Assembly: GCF_963676855.1 (NCBI RefSeq)
Contig: NZ_OY781460.1
Span: 1,349,501-1,413,500, forward strand
Direction of reading: 5' to 3'
Origin: an uncultured Anaeromusa sp.
GTDB lineage: Bacteria; Bacillota; Negativicutes; Anaeromusales; Anaeromusaceae
DNA: 64,000 bases
Position numbers and translations under genes: made by a program. The notes under the pieces were generated by a model. That model was not told where the DNA came from. It saw only the letters and a list, made by a program, of their open reading frames with translations, and did no database searches. How positions within the stretch are numbered: position 1 is the first letter of the stretch; every line of letters starts with the position of its first letter. This document shows, one piece after another, positions 34,938 through 44,735 of this stretch.

Positions 34938-37900
34938 GTGGCATACACCGAAGCCAACTACGAAAATGCAGTAATTGAAGTCTTCCGAGATACGCTAGGA
35001 TACGGCTACACCTACGCTCCCGACTTGGTGCGGGACTACACCGAGCCGCTTTATATGGATGAGCTGCTTCCTGCCCTGCGTCGGGTCAATCCTAAATTAC
35101 CGGAAGCTGCTCTTTGCGAGGCGGTTTATAAGCTGCGTAATTTTGAAGGCGGTACGGTGTTGCAGAAAAATGTTCAGTTCATGGACTACCTTCAAAACGG
35201 CGTGTCGGTCACTTATTTTGACAAAGGCGAGCAGCGGGCGGCTTTAGTTTATTTCGTGGATTATGAAAACGTAGAGCGCAATACTTTCACCGTCGCCAAT
35301 CAGTGGACCATTGTTGAGAACAGTGAAAAGCGACCAGATGTTCTTGTGTTTCTCAATGGCTTGCCAGTGGTGGTATTTGAGCTGAAGTCTCCTTCACGTG
35401 AGGAGACAGATGTTTCCGAAGCTTACCGCCAGCTTCGCAATTACATGATGGAAGTTCCGTCTCTGTTTACATACAACGCTTTTTGCGTGATGAGCGATCT
35501 CGCAAATTCCAAAGCTGGAACCATCACAGCAGGTGAAAACCGCTTCATGGACTGGAAAACAAAAGACGGCAGCTATGAAAACACGCAATATGCCCAGTTT
35601 GATACTTTTATTGAGGGCATTTTTGACAAAGCGCGACTGCTAGATATAATCAAGAACTTCATCTGCTTCTCCGACGATGTGAAAATCCTCGGTGCATATC
35701 ATCAGTATTTCGCTGTGAAGAAAGCGGTGACTTCTACAGTCACGGCCACTGAAACAGACGGCAAGGGCGGTGTATTCTGGCATACTCAGGGCAGCGGTAA
35801 GTCTTTATCGATGGTGTTCTATGCTCATCTGTTGCAAGAGGCTTTGAATTCACCAACTATCGTTGTCTTAACCGATCGTAACGACCTTGACGATCAGCTT
35901 TTTGGACAGTTTGCTAAGTGTGCTAATTTTTTGCGACAGACCCCGCTACAAGCTGAACGCCGCAGCCATTTGAAGGATTTGCTCGCAGGACGACAAGCCA
36001 ATGGAATTATCTTTACCACGGCGCAGAAGTTTGAGGAAAGTTCAGAATTCCTGTCGGACCGTCGAAATGTTATTGTCATGGCGGACGAAGCCCATCGCAG
36101 CCAGTTCATCGATGAGCGGGTGGACAGCAAAACAGGACGCATTCAGAAATCGTTCGGCCTTATTATTCGCGAGAGTCTTCCCAATGCGACTTATATAGGC
36201 TTCACGGGAACCCCTATTTCTAGTAAAGACCGCTCTACTATTGAGGTCTTTGGTAACTACATAGATATTTACGACATGACCCAAGCCGTGGAAGATGGCG
36301 CGACTCGTCCTGTCTACTATGAGAGCCGTGTCATTCATCTAAAATTGGATGAAGACATCCTTCGGCTTATCGACTCTGAATATGATATTATGGCGCAGAG
36401 CGCCGAGGATTATGCTATCGAGAAGAGCAAGAAAGAACTCGGCAAAATGGAAAGCATCCTCGGTGCGGATCAGACTGTCACCGCCCTGTGCGAAGATATT
36501 GTCAAACACTATGAAGAGAACCGTCAAAACGAACTTACGGGCAAGGCGATGATTGTCGGATATTCCCGTGCGATTGCTATGGCAATCTACCGCAAATTGC
36601 TTGAACTTCGCCCCTCGTGGGTGGAGAAGGTCGGCGTGGTGATGACTGAAAGCAACCAAGACCCTGAGGAGTGGCGAAGCGTCATCGGAAACAAACGCCA
36701 TCGCGACGAGATGGCAAAGCGGTTCAAGGATAATGATGACCCGATGAAAATTGCCATTGTGGTAGATATGTGGTTGACAGGTTTTGACGTGCCTTCTCTT
36801 GCTACGATGTATATTTACAAACCAATGGCGGGGCACAATCTCATGCAAGCAATTGCCCGTGTCAATCGGGTTTATAAGGATAAAGAAGGCGGCTTGGTAG
36901 TGGATTATGTCGGCATTGCTTCCGCTTTAAAACAAGCGATGAACGACTACACTAACCGCGATAAGAATAACTACGGCGATACAAATATTTCCAAAACGGC
37001 CCTGCCGAAGTTCATCGAGAAATTGGAGGTTTGCCGCGACCTATTCCACGGCTTCGATTACTCTGGCTTTATGCGTGAGAACGCTACCGACCTTTCCCGG
37101 GCTAAGGCAATCAGTGGCGGCGTGAACTTCCTGTCAGCGATTGAAAAACAATCCACCCCCATGAATATGGACGGCAGCCAGTCGCTACCCAAGGTTGCTG
37201 AATTGGTAATAGGGTATGGTGAGACTACGAGCCGTAAGGACGCGTTCATCAAAGAGGCAATGCTTTTGCGTCAAGCTTTATCGCTCTGCCGCTCGCTTCT
37301 AAGTCCGGAGCAACGGTATGAAGCAGCATACTTCGAGGCGGTGCGAACACTCCTTACCCGCATTACTGGAGAAGGCAAGCCGCTGTCCCTGAAGGAAATC
37401 AATACGCGCATCAATGAACTCTTGAAAGCGAGTATTCAGAGCGAAGGTGTCATTAATCTTTTTTCGGACGTGGATACCGGCTTTTCTCTCTTTGACCCGA
37501 AGTTTCTTGATGAAATCGCCAAGATGAAGGAGAAAAACCTTGCCGTCGAGATTTTGAAAAAGCTTCTCGCCGAGCAGGTTTCCCTTTATCGCAGGACAAA
37601 CCTCGTTAAGAGTGAAAAATTCTCCGACATGCTCTCCCGCGCCATGAAAGCGTATCTGAATGGTATGCTCTCCAATGAAGAAGTAATTGCAGAACTGATG
37701 AAGATGGCAAAGGATATGGCAAATGCCCACGCAGAGGGGGATTCTCTAGGCCTCACCGACGAGGAGTTGGCTTTCTATGATGCTCTAACCCGTCCAGAAG
37801 CAGTTAAAGACCTCTATCAAAATGAAGAACTTGTAGCGATGACTCACGAACTGACTGAAATTCTGCGTAGAAACCGCACTATTGACTGGCAAAAAAAGGA

Positions 37901-38027
37901 GTCTGCACGTGCCGGAATGCGCCGTATGGTCAAGAAGTTGCTGAAGAAGTACAAGTATCCGCCGGAAGGGATGGAAGACGCCATCGCTACGGTTATTGGG
38001 CAGTGCGAGATGTGGACGGATAATTGA
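34938..38027 (+). CDS. hsdR: Type I restriction endonuclease subunit
   Basis: 1029-residue motor and nuclease subunit. The N-terminal nuclease site shows VVVFELKSPSREETD (ELK near 148-150). The SF2 translocase has Walker A QGSGKSLSM (about 285), VVLTDRNDLDDQL, the DEAH-type MADEAHRSQF (about 381) and GFTGTPI. The C-terminal helical domain ends with IDWQKKESARAGMRRMVKKLL (motif core DWQKKES at about 983-989). It cleaves unmodified DNA far from the HsdS site after ATP-driven translocation. GTG start at 34938 with AGGAGG at 34924-34929. Confidence 0.96.
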   Translation: MAYTEANYENAVIEVFRDTLGYGYTYAPDLVRDYTEPLYMDELLPALRRVNPKLPEAALCEAVYKLRNFEGGTVLQKNVQFMDYLQNGVSVTYFDKGEQRAALVYFVDYENVERNTFTVANQWTIVENSEKRPDVLVFLNGLPVVVFELKSPSREETDVSEAYRQLRNYMMEVPSLFTYNAFCVMSDLANSKAGTITAGENRFMDWKTKDGSYENTQYAQFDTFIEGIFDKARLLDIIKNFICFSDDVKILGAYHQYFAVKKAVTSTVTATETDGKGGVFWHTQGSGKSLSMVFYAHLLQEALNSPTIVVLTDRNDLDDQLFGQFAKCANFLRQTPLQAERRSHLKDLLAGRQANGIIFTTAQKFEESSEFLSDRRNVIVMADEAHRSQFIDERVDSKTGRIQKSFGLIIRESLPNATYIGFTGTPISSKDRSTIEVFGNYIDIYDMTQAVEDGATRPVYYESRVIHLKLDEDILRLIDSEYDIMAQSAEDYAIEKSKKELGKMESILGADQTVTALCEDIVKHYEENRQNELTGKAMIVGYSRAIAMAIYRKLLELRPSWVEKVGVVMTESNQDPEEWRSVIGNKRHRDEMAKRFKDNDDPMKIAIVVDMWLTGFDVPSLATMYIYKPMAGHNLMQAIARVNRVYKDKEGGLVVDYVGIASALKQAMNDYTNRDKNNYGDTNISKTALPKFIEKLEVCRDLFHGFDYSGFMRENATDLSRAKAISGGVNFLSAIEKQSTPMNMDGSQSLPKVAELVIGYGETTSRKDAFIKEAMLLRQALSLCRSLLSPEQRYEAAYFEAVRTLLTRITGEGKPLSLKEINTRINELLKASIQSEGVINLFSDVDTGFSLFDPKFLDEIAKMKEKNLAVEILKKLLAEQVSLYRRTNLVKSEKFSDMLSRAMKAYLNGMLSNEEVIAELMKMAKDMANAHAEGDSLGLTDEELAFYDALTRPEAVKDLYQNEELVAMTHELTEILRRNRTIDWQKKESARAGMRRMVKKLLKKYKYPPEGMEDAIATVIGQCEMWTDN

Positions 38028-38042
38028 GGGAGGACGCAGGAA

Positions 38043-38180
38043 ATGAACGCTTTTAAAAGCAACATCTATAAATACCTTAATGGGACGTGCCAATACCTTA
38101 TACCGCTGTATCAGCGAACCTATAGTTGGGAACGCGAGCAATGCGCCCGCCCTTGGAACGATAGCATCATTGAAGTGTAG
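38043..38180 (+). pseudogene. Truncated DUF262 (GmrS-like) gene
   Basis: 45 codons starting MNAFKSNIYKYLNG followed by CQYLIPLYQRTYSWEREQC, the N-terminal ParB-like signature of DUF262/GmrSD type IV restriction proteins (Y.IP.YQR.YSW). The sequence then loses similarity and stops at 38178. Full-length proteins exceed 500 residues, so only a stub remains. It follows hsdR by 15 bases with a GGAGG-type site, so it was probably the next defence gene before being cut, perhaps when the large gene downstream was acquired. Confidence 0.75.
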
Positions 38181-38332
38181 TGTAGTAAGACGTTCTGGTG
38201 TGTTTAAGCGATCAGAAAGATTGCTCATAAATTGATATCGACAGTTGCCCAGTAAGGAACTACGAATGGGTTAGCAGGAAATTATCAAATTTAGTTGAAA
38301 ATAAACATATTAATTTTTGTGTAGGTGATATT

Positions 38333-41300
38333 GTGCCAGAATATATTCATGTGTTACATATCTCTGACTTGCATTTTGGAGCAGAGGCGAATGAAAAACT
38401 AAATAAAACAGCGATTGCGAAGCGAAAAAATACACTCGATGATTTCATAAATACATTAGCCGATTTTGAACCGAATTGGTATCCTGATGTAGTTGTTATA
38501 TCGGGAGATATAGGATGGAAGGGTCAAGAAGCTGATTATAAGCAAGCAGAGGAATGGATCGAGGTTCTATTACAGAAACTAAGACTATCCCCGGAAAATC
38601 TGATCATATGTCCTGGGAATCACGATCTTGATCGCAAATGGACTTTGGGAACTAAATACCCGTCCGGTTCTAGTGAGGCTGACGAATGGCTTAAAGTTGA
38701 AAATACTGAGGTATTTGATCGGCCATTCGCCAATTATATCAACTTTTACAATCGATTAGGGATTCCCAATTTGTATATTGGTGATCAAGAACATTGTCTT
38801 ATGGGTGTTCGAGAGATTAAAGGGCTTCAGTTTATTGTATTAAATTCTGCTTGGTTTGCCAGAGGCGGCGGTGATACACAAAATCTTTGGATTGGCCAAC
38901 CACAGCTCGAAGTATTAAAAGCTAAAGGACAATTAGTGCAAAAAAAGGAATTGGACAACAATCCAATCACTATTGCGGTATTACATCATCCCAAGGATTG
39001 GTTACATGAGTCTGAACGGCAGAGCTATCAAGGGCGACAAAGTTCTTATGAAATGCTCGCAAAGGGATGCCATGTGATTTTGTCCGGGCATGTACATAGT
39101 GAGACAATTCCGGAACCCGACAAGATATCAAATAATGCATACTTGTTTACTGGTGGAGCCACTTATGTAGGTAATAATTATAGGAACAATTTTTCTGTTT
39201 TTAGGATCGACGTAAAGGATCGAACCATATTACGTAGAGGGTATGAGTATAACCCTGCAAAGCAAGAATGGAACTGGGAAGGTGATTCTGAAACTCCTTA
39301 CTCTTTAAGACAATCCCATGCAATTACTCCTAAAAACGAAGCTACGCGAGACTTGAAGAAAAAATTCAAATATTCCAACGTCGTAAAACTGGTGGGGCAG
39401 TCCGTAGATCAATATATTGAGTATAAAGCCAAAGCGGTAGCATCCAAAACACAAATCGTAATGCCCCAAATTATTAGTAGACTCGTAGCTGTTCACAATA
39501 GCTCAGAAAAAGTGAACGTGAGAGAAGAGACCATAGAACTAAATGCGGATGGAAACTATGCTCCTATTGAGAATGTAATTACGGCTGGACATCCTGCGTT
39601 TTTATTTGGAGAGGTTGGAAGTGGGAAAAGTACAATTGCAGGAATATATGTAAAGCATATTATCGAAAAGCTACAAGGACAAATACCATTACTTATCCCA
39701 GCTGGGTTTTTCTTGAATATGAACGATAGGCTAAAAACGTTATCAGACTATTGTTTTTTGATTTCTGAATATGTAAATGAAGATATTCTCTTAAGTAACG
39801 AGGGCTTTGATTTATTAGAGGTCTTGACAGAAGGCCATATTGTAACGATAGTTATTGATGGGTTTGACGAGATAGACAGGGATACTGCCCGGACCTTACT
39901 AAAGCAAACTGAAAAACTTGTAGATCACTGGCCGAACCTAAGTATTTTAGTAACAGGAAGGCCAGTTGAATTGAGAGGTTTAGATTATAGTAAGTGGCAA
40001 TGTATGTCGATGTTGCCGCTTACAACTGATGACCAACGACAAATCCTTTACAATGAAGCGATTGCTTGCGGATATAGTGAAACTGACGCCCGTGCTGATG
40101 CGGATCAAAGGATTAGCTTTCTCAATATTAACCCAGATTTAGCGAGCGTAGCTATTACTCCATTGGTTCTGCGGTTGTTAAGGGAGTATTTGACCCAGGA
40201 GCAACAATCATTTACACTTGGAGATTTATTATACAATATTTTAGTCGAAAGGCTTGGTGAGTGGAATAGTAAGGATGGAAAAGAACTTAGTCTTCCGGAC
40301 TTCAAAACGATATTTCCAACCGCTTACTCAAGAGAATCGCTACTAGGTAAGATTGCTGCAGCGATATATAATTCATCTAATAGGGCAATTACCCAGGAAT
40401 ATTTGTATAATTTAATTTCTAATGAAGTTGGTAATGTAGAGAAAAAGCATTCCGTTGTCGATCAAGCTTGTATCTTTTTTAAAACGAATGTTCTTGATCA
40501 GAATAACGAACTGCTGACTTTTCCTTCTCAACCACTACTAGAGTGTGGACTTGGATGTTATATTGTTGATAGATTAGCTAGTCGGCAAGAGATTTCCCTC
40601 GGCATAGAAGCCTCTCGTCTGTGGCGCGAATATTCCTTTGCAGCTGCGATAGCACGCCGGAAAAACTTAATAAATAAGTTAAGACTAGAATTCCAGGGCT
40701 TTACGTTACAATTGGCTAAAGATAAAGAGAAACTGCCTACAGCAGAAATTGCGTTTATCGTGTCTGAGGCTGGGGATTCCGTGTTAGCTAGTTATTTTCT
40801 TAGTTGTTTAAAAAAAGCCGGATTTAGACCTCTTATGTTTTTTAGAGACATTAGGGCCTTATGCATGAATGCGTATGCGAAGTGTTTGTATCTAGCTGGC
40901 AATGATGGCTTTGAATGGTTTTATAGTCAGTATTTAGATATTCGATATCCTTTAACTCAGATGGATGTCGATGTAGTTACTGATATTCTTCGTAACTATA
41001 TTTTGGCAACAAATTACCGGATCGACAAACAGTACCAGACTCTTTTAGCAAAAATGATTCAGCCGATTATCGCATCAAAAAGTGTTCTAGCTGAATATCT
41101 ATTGCCAGCGCTAGTATTATTGATACCAGATCATTTTGATGTTAAGACCCGTATACGTTTGTATGCGATGAATCTTAATTTCCCGATAGTTAAAGAAAAA
41201 ATCCTGCAAGCACTGATAGATGAATGTAACTTAGATAATAAGAGCTTAGTATTAGAAGTCTTAGAGTTAATGGCTAAATCAGACGGAAATTCTTCATTCA

Positions 41301-43858
41301 TTGCAGCTGAAATATGGATGGATGTTTCGCTTGCTCAACCACCGCTTGTGATAATACGCAAAGCTATCTTAGCCGCTGGAATACACGGTAATACTAGTTT
41401 GTTTCGTGAGGTTGAGAGGCGCATTGGGTCTGAAAAAATAGAAAATGTATTGCGGTTTCATGCTTTAGAATCCAGCAATATTGGATTGGCGTCTTCCTTG
41501 ATTTTATATAAACGGGGAGAACGAGGGTTATATAGAATTGGTAACGGATTACTGTATGGTATGCATGATGTAAGGAAGATTGCGGAGTCAGAGATGTTTG
41601 TCCATGAGTTAGTAAAAGCTAATGGGGTAAGCGGACTTCATTGGTTTTTACAGAAATTCTCGACATTTTCACGGTACGAAGGTATTTACTCTGCTCATTG
41701 GAGAATCCTCCTGAAAGAATTCCATGATAGCGAATTGGCAGAGCCAAAGCTTTTGCGTTATGCAACGAACTTTCTCGGGGATTTTAATCTTACGAGGTAT
41801 CCTGAAATTCGGCGAGGTTTTCAATTGCTGTTCGAAGATAAACCCGAATTTAGAGCGATTTTGCAGGCAGCATTGTTTAGTTACGATAGAAAGCTGAGAT
41901 ATAATGCCGCGTGTATTCTTTTTGTGTGCTATCCTGATTCAGAGAATATAGCGGCAGATATTATTATTCAGAATGCAGGTCAATCTTTGTCGAGTAATTA
42001 TGAATGGATACGGTTTTGCTTCAAATTAGTGCTAGGTGAAAGCGTAACTAGGTATATCTCTACTAATCTTGATAAATACTTACCTGCTCAGAAAACATTT
42101 GCCCTAGCATTATTGCGTCATAATAAACAAGTTTTGGCGGAGGAAAACTATGATACTTTAGTTCGTGGTATGCTTGCTGATAGAACGCTGGATTATAGCC
42201 TTAGCACAGAGAAGGGGAATATTCTAGACCCTGTATTGGCAGAAGAGCAGGCATTTGCAAAGTTAGTTGCTAATATCGATAACCAAGATTTAACTATCCG
42301 AAGAAATGCTTGTAGTGCTCTTTGGGATTATCATCGTATTAAACTCACAATAGAGCAGTATGCTAAGTGTCTGACTATCGTAAGCGATGATTTCTTCACT
42401 CTAGGGGCTCGCTCGATGTATAAGCTTTTTGATGAAAATAAAGGTAATTCGAGTTTTGTATCAACGGTTTTGACTGTGTCAAAATCTATACAAGCATTGA
42501 CTGGAGATGAACCACTTGGCGGTTTATACTTACAAACTCTTAATGATGAAGCCGTTTGGAAGGAGCTCCTTTGGAAAAGTTTTTTCAGGGGAAGGAGGGC
42601 TAGTCCTTACGATAAAGAGGTTGCGTTTCTATGGTTTTTAAAAACCGGGATGGAACATCCTAGCATTGGGAGCAAGTTAGGCGGAGCTGCAAAGGAATAT
42701 ATGCAGCATCCAAGTATTATTGCTGACAGACAGAACGATAAATCATCGTGGTTGGCATTGTTAGCGGATGAGTTTAGCGAACTCTCAAATGAAGAGATAG
42801 AGGAAGTGTTAATTGGAAATACTAGAGGCAATCAGGTGATAAACTCCGCTCTTATTTCACGGTTAGGATATGTTCCGCCAGCATTTAAAACAATAGAGAG
42901 CACGCGCCTGCTATTTGTGGATAGTGAAAGTAAGGATAATGAAGCATTTGGTTTTGATGAGATTGTAGAGATAATCCGTGATGCGAATGAGCTTCCTTCA
43001 AATTATTTGACTGCCATCGAGACAACACTTCTATCTGACACATTGTCGAACTCTGAGATTGGAGAAGTTGGAAATAAAAGCAATAGAGGGGTGATCTTTG
43101 CTCTCATACTATCTTTCTGTCGTAACCAACCATTAGATTATCAATGGATTCCTCGTAGCTTAGATTATGACTTTGGGCATGAGGCAATAGGAACCAAGAA
43201 TAGCTTGCGTTGTGTTGTGCGCGCAATAGCGGAAGTAGTAGCCAATGACTATGATTGTAAAGATGACTATATTTCATATATAAAAAGCGTTATTATGCAT
43301 CAGCCGAATAAGGCGGGCCAGTTGTGGAAGTTGCTTTTTGCAGCAGAGAGGGATAGTGTAAAAATAGAGTTATTACCATCACTGATCGACGACTTAGGTC
43401 AAAGAACTTACAAACTTGATTATGAAATGGTAGCATTTATCGTGGATTACGTATTTAGCATCAAAGATGATGGCGATAAGAAAATAGCCTTAAGGGAATT
43501 TAATAGACTTGTGTTGCTGATTGATTCAAGGTTTGAAAAACATGAGTCTATCGTTGATGGGTACGCTTGTTGGCTATTTGCTTTGATTGTTATCTTTCTT
43601 AGTGGAGAGACAACAAATACGTCTGAACGACTTTTGCTTTATGGCCTACAGAAATTTTATATCCATCAATACGAAATAAACTATAATCGAAATAGTGATG
43701 TGGATTTCTTTCCTGCTAGAAATATTATTAATGCTACGTTTCCACTTCTAGAGAAGATCAATCCCGGTTTGATTACTCAATGCTGGGAACATGGACTCAA
43801 GTCAGATTGTCCTGAAATTCAATCTTGCTGCAAAGTATTGACTGCACTTCCACGCTAG
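38333..43858 (+). CDS. Giant metallophosphoesterase-NACHT NTPase with long helical C-terminus
   Basis: 1841 residues in three parts. (1) Calcineurin-like metallophosphoesterase, residues 1-300: SDLHFG (Asp12, His14), ISGDIG (Asp59), PGNHDLD (Asn96, His97), LHHPKDW (His218/219) and SGHVHSE (His253, His255); all metal ligands are present. (2) NACHT-type STAND NTPase, about 400-650: Walker A GEVGSGKST (426-434), Walker B VIDGFDEID (507-515), TGRP (541-544). (3) Roughly 1200 residues of leucine- and aspartate-rich helical, HEAT-like repeats, a likely sensor. The layout is that of a bacterial NLR-like defence protein with an enzymatic effector at the N-terminus. GTG at 38333 has AGGTGA close upstream. 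AT-rich, unlike hsdR, implying separate acquisition. Terminator-like hairpin after it (44021). Target and trigger are unknown. Confidence 0.85.
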   Translation: MPEYIHVLHISDLHFGAEANEKLNKTAIAKRKNTLDDFINTLADFEPNWYPDVVVISGDIGWKGQEADYKQAEEWIEVLLQKLRLSPENLIICPGNHDLDRKWTLGTKYPSGSSEADEWLKVENTEVFDRPFANYINFYNRLGIPNLYIGDQEHCLMGVREIKGLQFIVLNSAWFARGGGDTQNLWIGQPQLEVLKAKGQLVQKKELDNNPITIAVLHHPKDWLHESERQSYQGRQSSYEMLAKGCHVILSGHVHSETIPEPDKISNNAYLFTGGATYVGNNYRNNFSVFRIDVKDRTILRRGYEYNPAKQEWNWEGDSETPYSLRQSHAITPKNEATRDLKKKFKYSNVVKLVGQSVDQYIEYKAKAVASKTQIVMPQIISRLVAVHNSSEKVNVREETIELNADGNYAPIENVITAGHPAFLFGEVGSGKSTIAGIYVKHIIEKLQGQIPLLIPAGFFLNMNDRLKTLSDYCFLISEYVNEDILLSNEGFDLLEVLTEGHIVTIVIDGFDEIDRDTARTLLKQTEKLVDHWPNLSILVTGRPVELRGLDYSKWQCMSMLPLTTDDQRQILYNEAIACGYSETDARADADQRISFLNINPDLASVAITPLVLRLLREYLTQEQQSFTLGDLLYNILVERLGEWNSKDGKELSLPDFKTIFPTAYSRESLLGKIAAAIYNSSNRAITQEYLYNLISNEVGNVEKKHSVVDQACIFFKTNVLDQNNELLTFPSQPLLECGLGCYIVDRLASRQEISLGIEASRLWREYSFAAAIARRKNLINKLRLEFQGFTLQLAKDKEKLPTAEIAFIVSEAGDSVLASYFLSCLKKAGFRPLMFFRDIRALCMNAYAKCLYLAGNDGFEWFYSQYLDIRYPLTQMDVDVVTDILRNYILATNYRIDKQYQTLLAKMIQPIIASKSVLAEYLLPALVLLIPDHFDVKTRIRLYAMNLNFPIVKEKILQALIDECNLDNKSLVLEVLELMAKSDGNSSFIAAEIWMDVSLAQPPLVIIRKAILAAGIHGNTSLFREVERRIGSEKIENVLRFHALESSNIGLASSLILYKRGERGLYRIGNGLLYGMHDVRKIAESEMFVHELVKANGVSGLHWFLQKFSTFSRYEGIYSAHWRILLKEFHDSELAEPKLLRYATNFLGDFNLTRYPEIRRGFQLLFEDKPEFRAILQAALFSYDRKLRYNAACILFVCYPDSENIAADIIIQNAGQSLSSNYEWIRFCFKLVLGESVTRYISTNLDKYLPAQKTFALALLRHNKQVLAEENYDTLVRGMLADRTLDYSLSTEKGNILDPVLAEEQAFAKLVANIDNQDLTIRRNACSALWDYHRIKLTIEQYAKCLTIVSDDFFTLGARSMYKLFDENKGNSSFVSTVLTVSKSIQALTGDEPLGGLYLQTLNDEAVWKELLWKSFFRGRRASPYDKEVAFLWFLKTGMEHPSIGSKLGGAAKEYMQHPSIIADRQNDKSSWLALLADEFSELSNEEIEEVLIGNTRGNQVINSALISRLGYVPPAFKTIESTRLLFVDSESKDNEAFGFDEIVEIIRDANELPSNYLTAIETTLLSDTLSNSEIGEVGNKSNRGVIFALILSFCRNQPLDYQWIPRSLDYDFGHEAIGTKNSLRCVVRAIAEVVANDYDCKDDYISYIKSVIMHQPNKAGQLWKLLFAAERDSVKIELLPSLIDDLGQRTYKLDYEMVAFIVDYVFSIKDDGDKKIALREFNRLVLLIDSRFEKHESIVDGYACWLFALIVIFLSGETTNTSERLLLYGLQKFYIHQYEINYNRNSDVDFFPARNIINATFPLLEKINPGLITQCWEHGLKSDCPEIQSCCKVLTALPR

Positions 43859-44020
43859 AAAAAGGATTTTTCAGTAGGTTGGCCCCTGCTCTATTTTAGG
43901 GGCTATCTTTCTGCCATTGCAATTGTGCTTTTTGGGCTTTTTTTCGATAATGACCTAAGGAAGTTGTACATATGATTCGGTACGGCTCGCCTCCACCAAT
44001 CAAATCTGAAAATGCAATGG

Positions 44021-44044
44021 ACCCGCGAGTTTCGTGGGTTTTTG
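44021..44044 (+). terminator. Hairpin terminator downstream of the MPE-NACHT gene
   Basis: ACCCGCGA and TCGTGGGT form a stem, followed by a five-T run from 44039. It sits 22 bases after the RNA-like CCTCCACCA segment and may have belonged to that RNA gene. Confidence 0.6.
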
Positions 44045-44497
44045 CTTTCGTAAATTTGCTGTTATAACTAAAGCCAATCGGAAAATATTTCGTCTGATTT
44101 TCTTAGACCGCGGGGATAAATTATAATAAGCGCAAATGAGGCGGCTGAGTGCAAGCGTGCGTAGGCAGACAGCATGTTTAAATGTGCTAAGCGCCATTGC
44201 GCAAACAAGATCTGTGAGAGAAGGGAAAAGGCAATTGGCTCAGAGTGGTCTTACAATAAAGAACCAAAGGCCGCCACTTCGGTTATCCTTGTCAAAGGAT
44301 GCATTTTCTAGGAATTGCCGTTTGCTGGCTCAGATGGATATCAATCCAGTTACTATTCCGAGAGAATGGGAGTGCCCAGACGTTCTTCAGAGCTTTCCAG
44401 AGATGGTTAGAATCTGTTTTGCAGAATCGGATAGCCAGGAAGCTTTGGTAGCGGTTTAAACTCACGAAGGTAGGTGGTGGCAGTTTTATAACGAGGG

Positions 44498-44532
44498 CAG
44501 CTCTTGAAACTACAATTCAGGGGCTGTTTTTT
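44498..44532 (+). terminator. Terminator hairpin before the SOS operon
   Basis: An 11-bp stem (CAGCTCTTGAA 44498-44508 with TTCAGGGGCTG 44516-44526, two G-U pairs), followed by TTTTTT. Confidence 0.65.
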
Positions 44533-44543
44533 CATCTTCACAA

Positions 44544-44557
44544 CGAACAAATGTTCT
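44544..44557. promoter_or_regulatory. LexA (SOS) box
   Basis: CGAACAAATGTTCT matches the Firmicutes LexA/DinR consensus CGAACRNRYGTTYG at all but the last base. It lies 28 bases upstream of the small YolD-like gene, so the polymerase operon is predicted to be DNA-damage inducible. Confidence 0.8.
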
Positions 44558-44585
44558 GTTATTATTATCTCAAGAGGTGATGATA

Positions 44586-44735
44586 ATGCAAGAGCATACT
44601 GTTGATCTGATGACGATTCCTTTCTACCAGCAGATGGCTCAGGTATTCTATGTGGACCGAGGTATGATGAAATGGGCTGGAATGCTGCTGTCTGAGCATA
44701 ATGAGCAGCTGAGGGACGAAGATGGGGCTCGTTGA
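44586..44735 (+). CDS. Small YolD-like protein preceding the Y-family polymerase
   Basis: 49 residues starting MQEHTVDLMTIPFYQQMAQV and ending EQLRDEDGAR. It overlaps the polymerase gene by 14 bases and sits under the same LexA box, the position held by YolD-like partners of UvrX/YqjW polymerases in Firmicutes; actual similarity to YolD is weak and the protein is shorter than most. AGGTGAT lies just upstream of the ATG. The role is inferred from position. Confidence 0.6.
   Translation: MQEHTVDLMTIPFYQQMAQVFYVDRGMMKWAGMLLSEHNEQLRDEDGAR

Larger units (their letters stand above)
43859..44585. other. Intergenic stretch with two hairpins and an RNA-gene-like 3' end
   Basis: 727 bases. I see no supported gene: a 107-codon frame at 44136-44459 has no ribosome site and no recognised similarity. 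CGCCTCCACCA (43988-43998) resembles the 3' end of tmRNA or a tRNA and is followed by terminator hairpin 44021-44044. A second terminator-like hairpin lies at 44498-44532, and a LexA box at 44544-44557 belongs to the next operon. Confidence 0.5.

Noticed and set aside
44136..44459. 107-codon frame between the MPE-NACHT and polymerase genes
   Set aside because: No ribosome site, no recognised similarity, and unusual composition; treated as non-coding.
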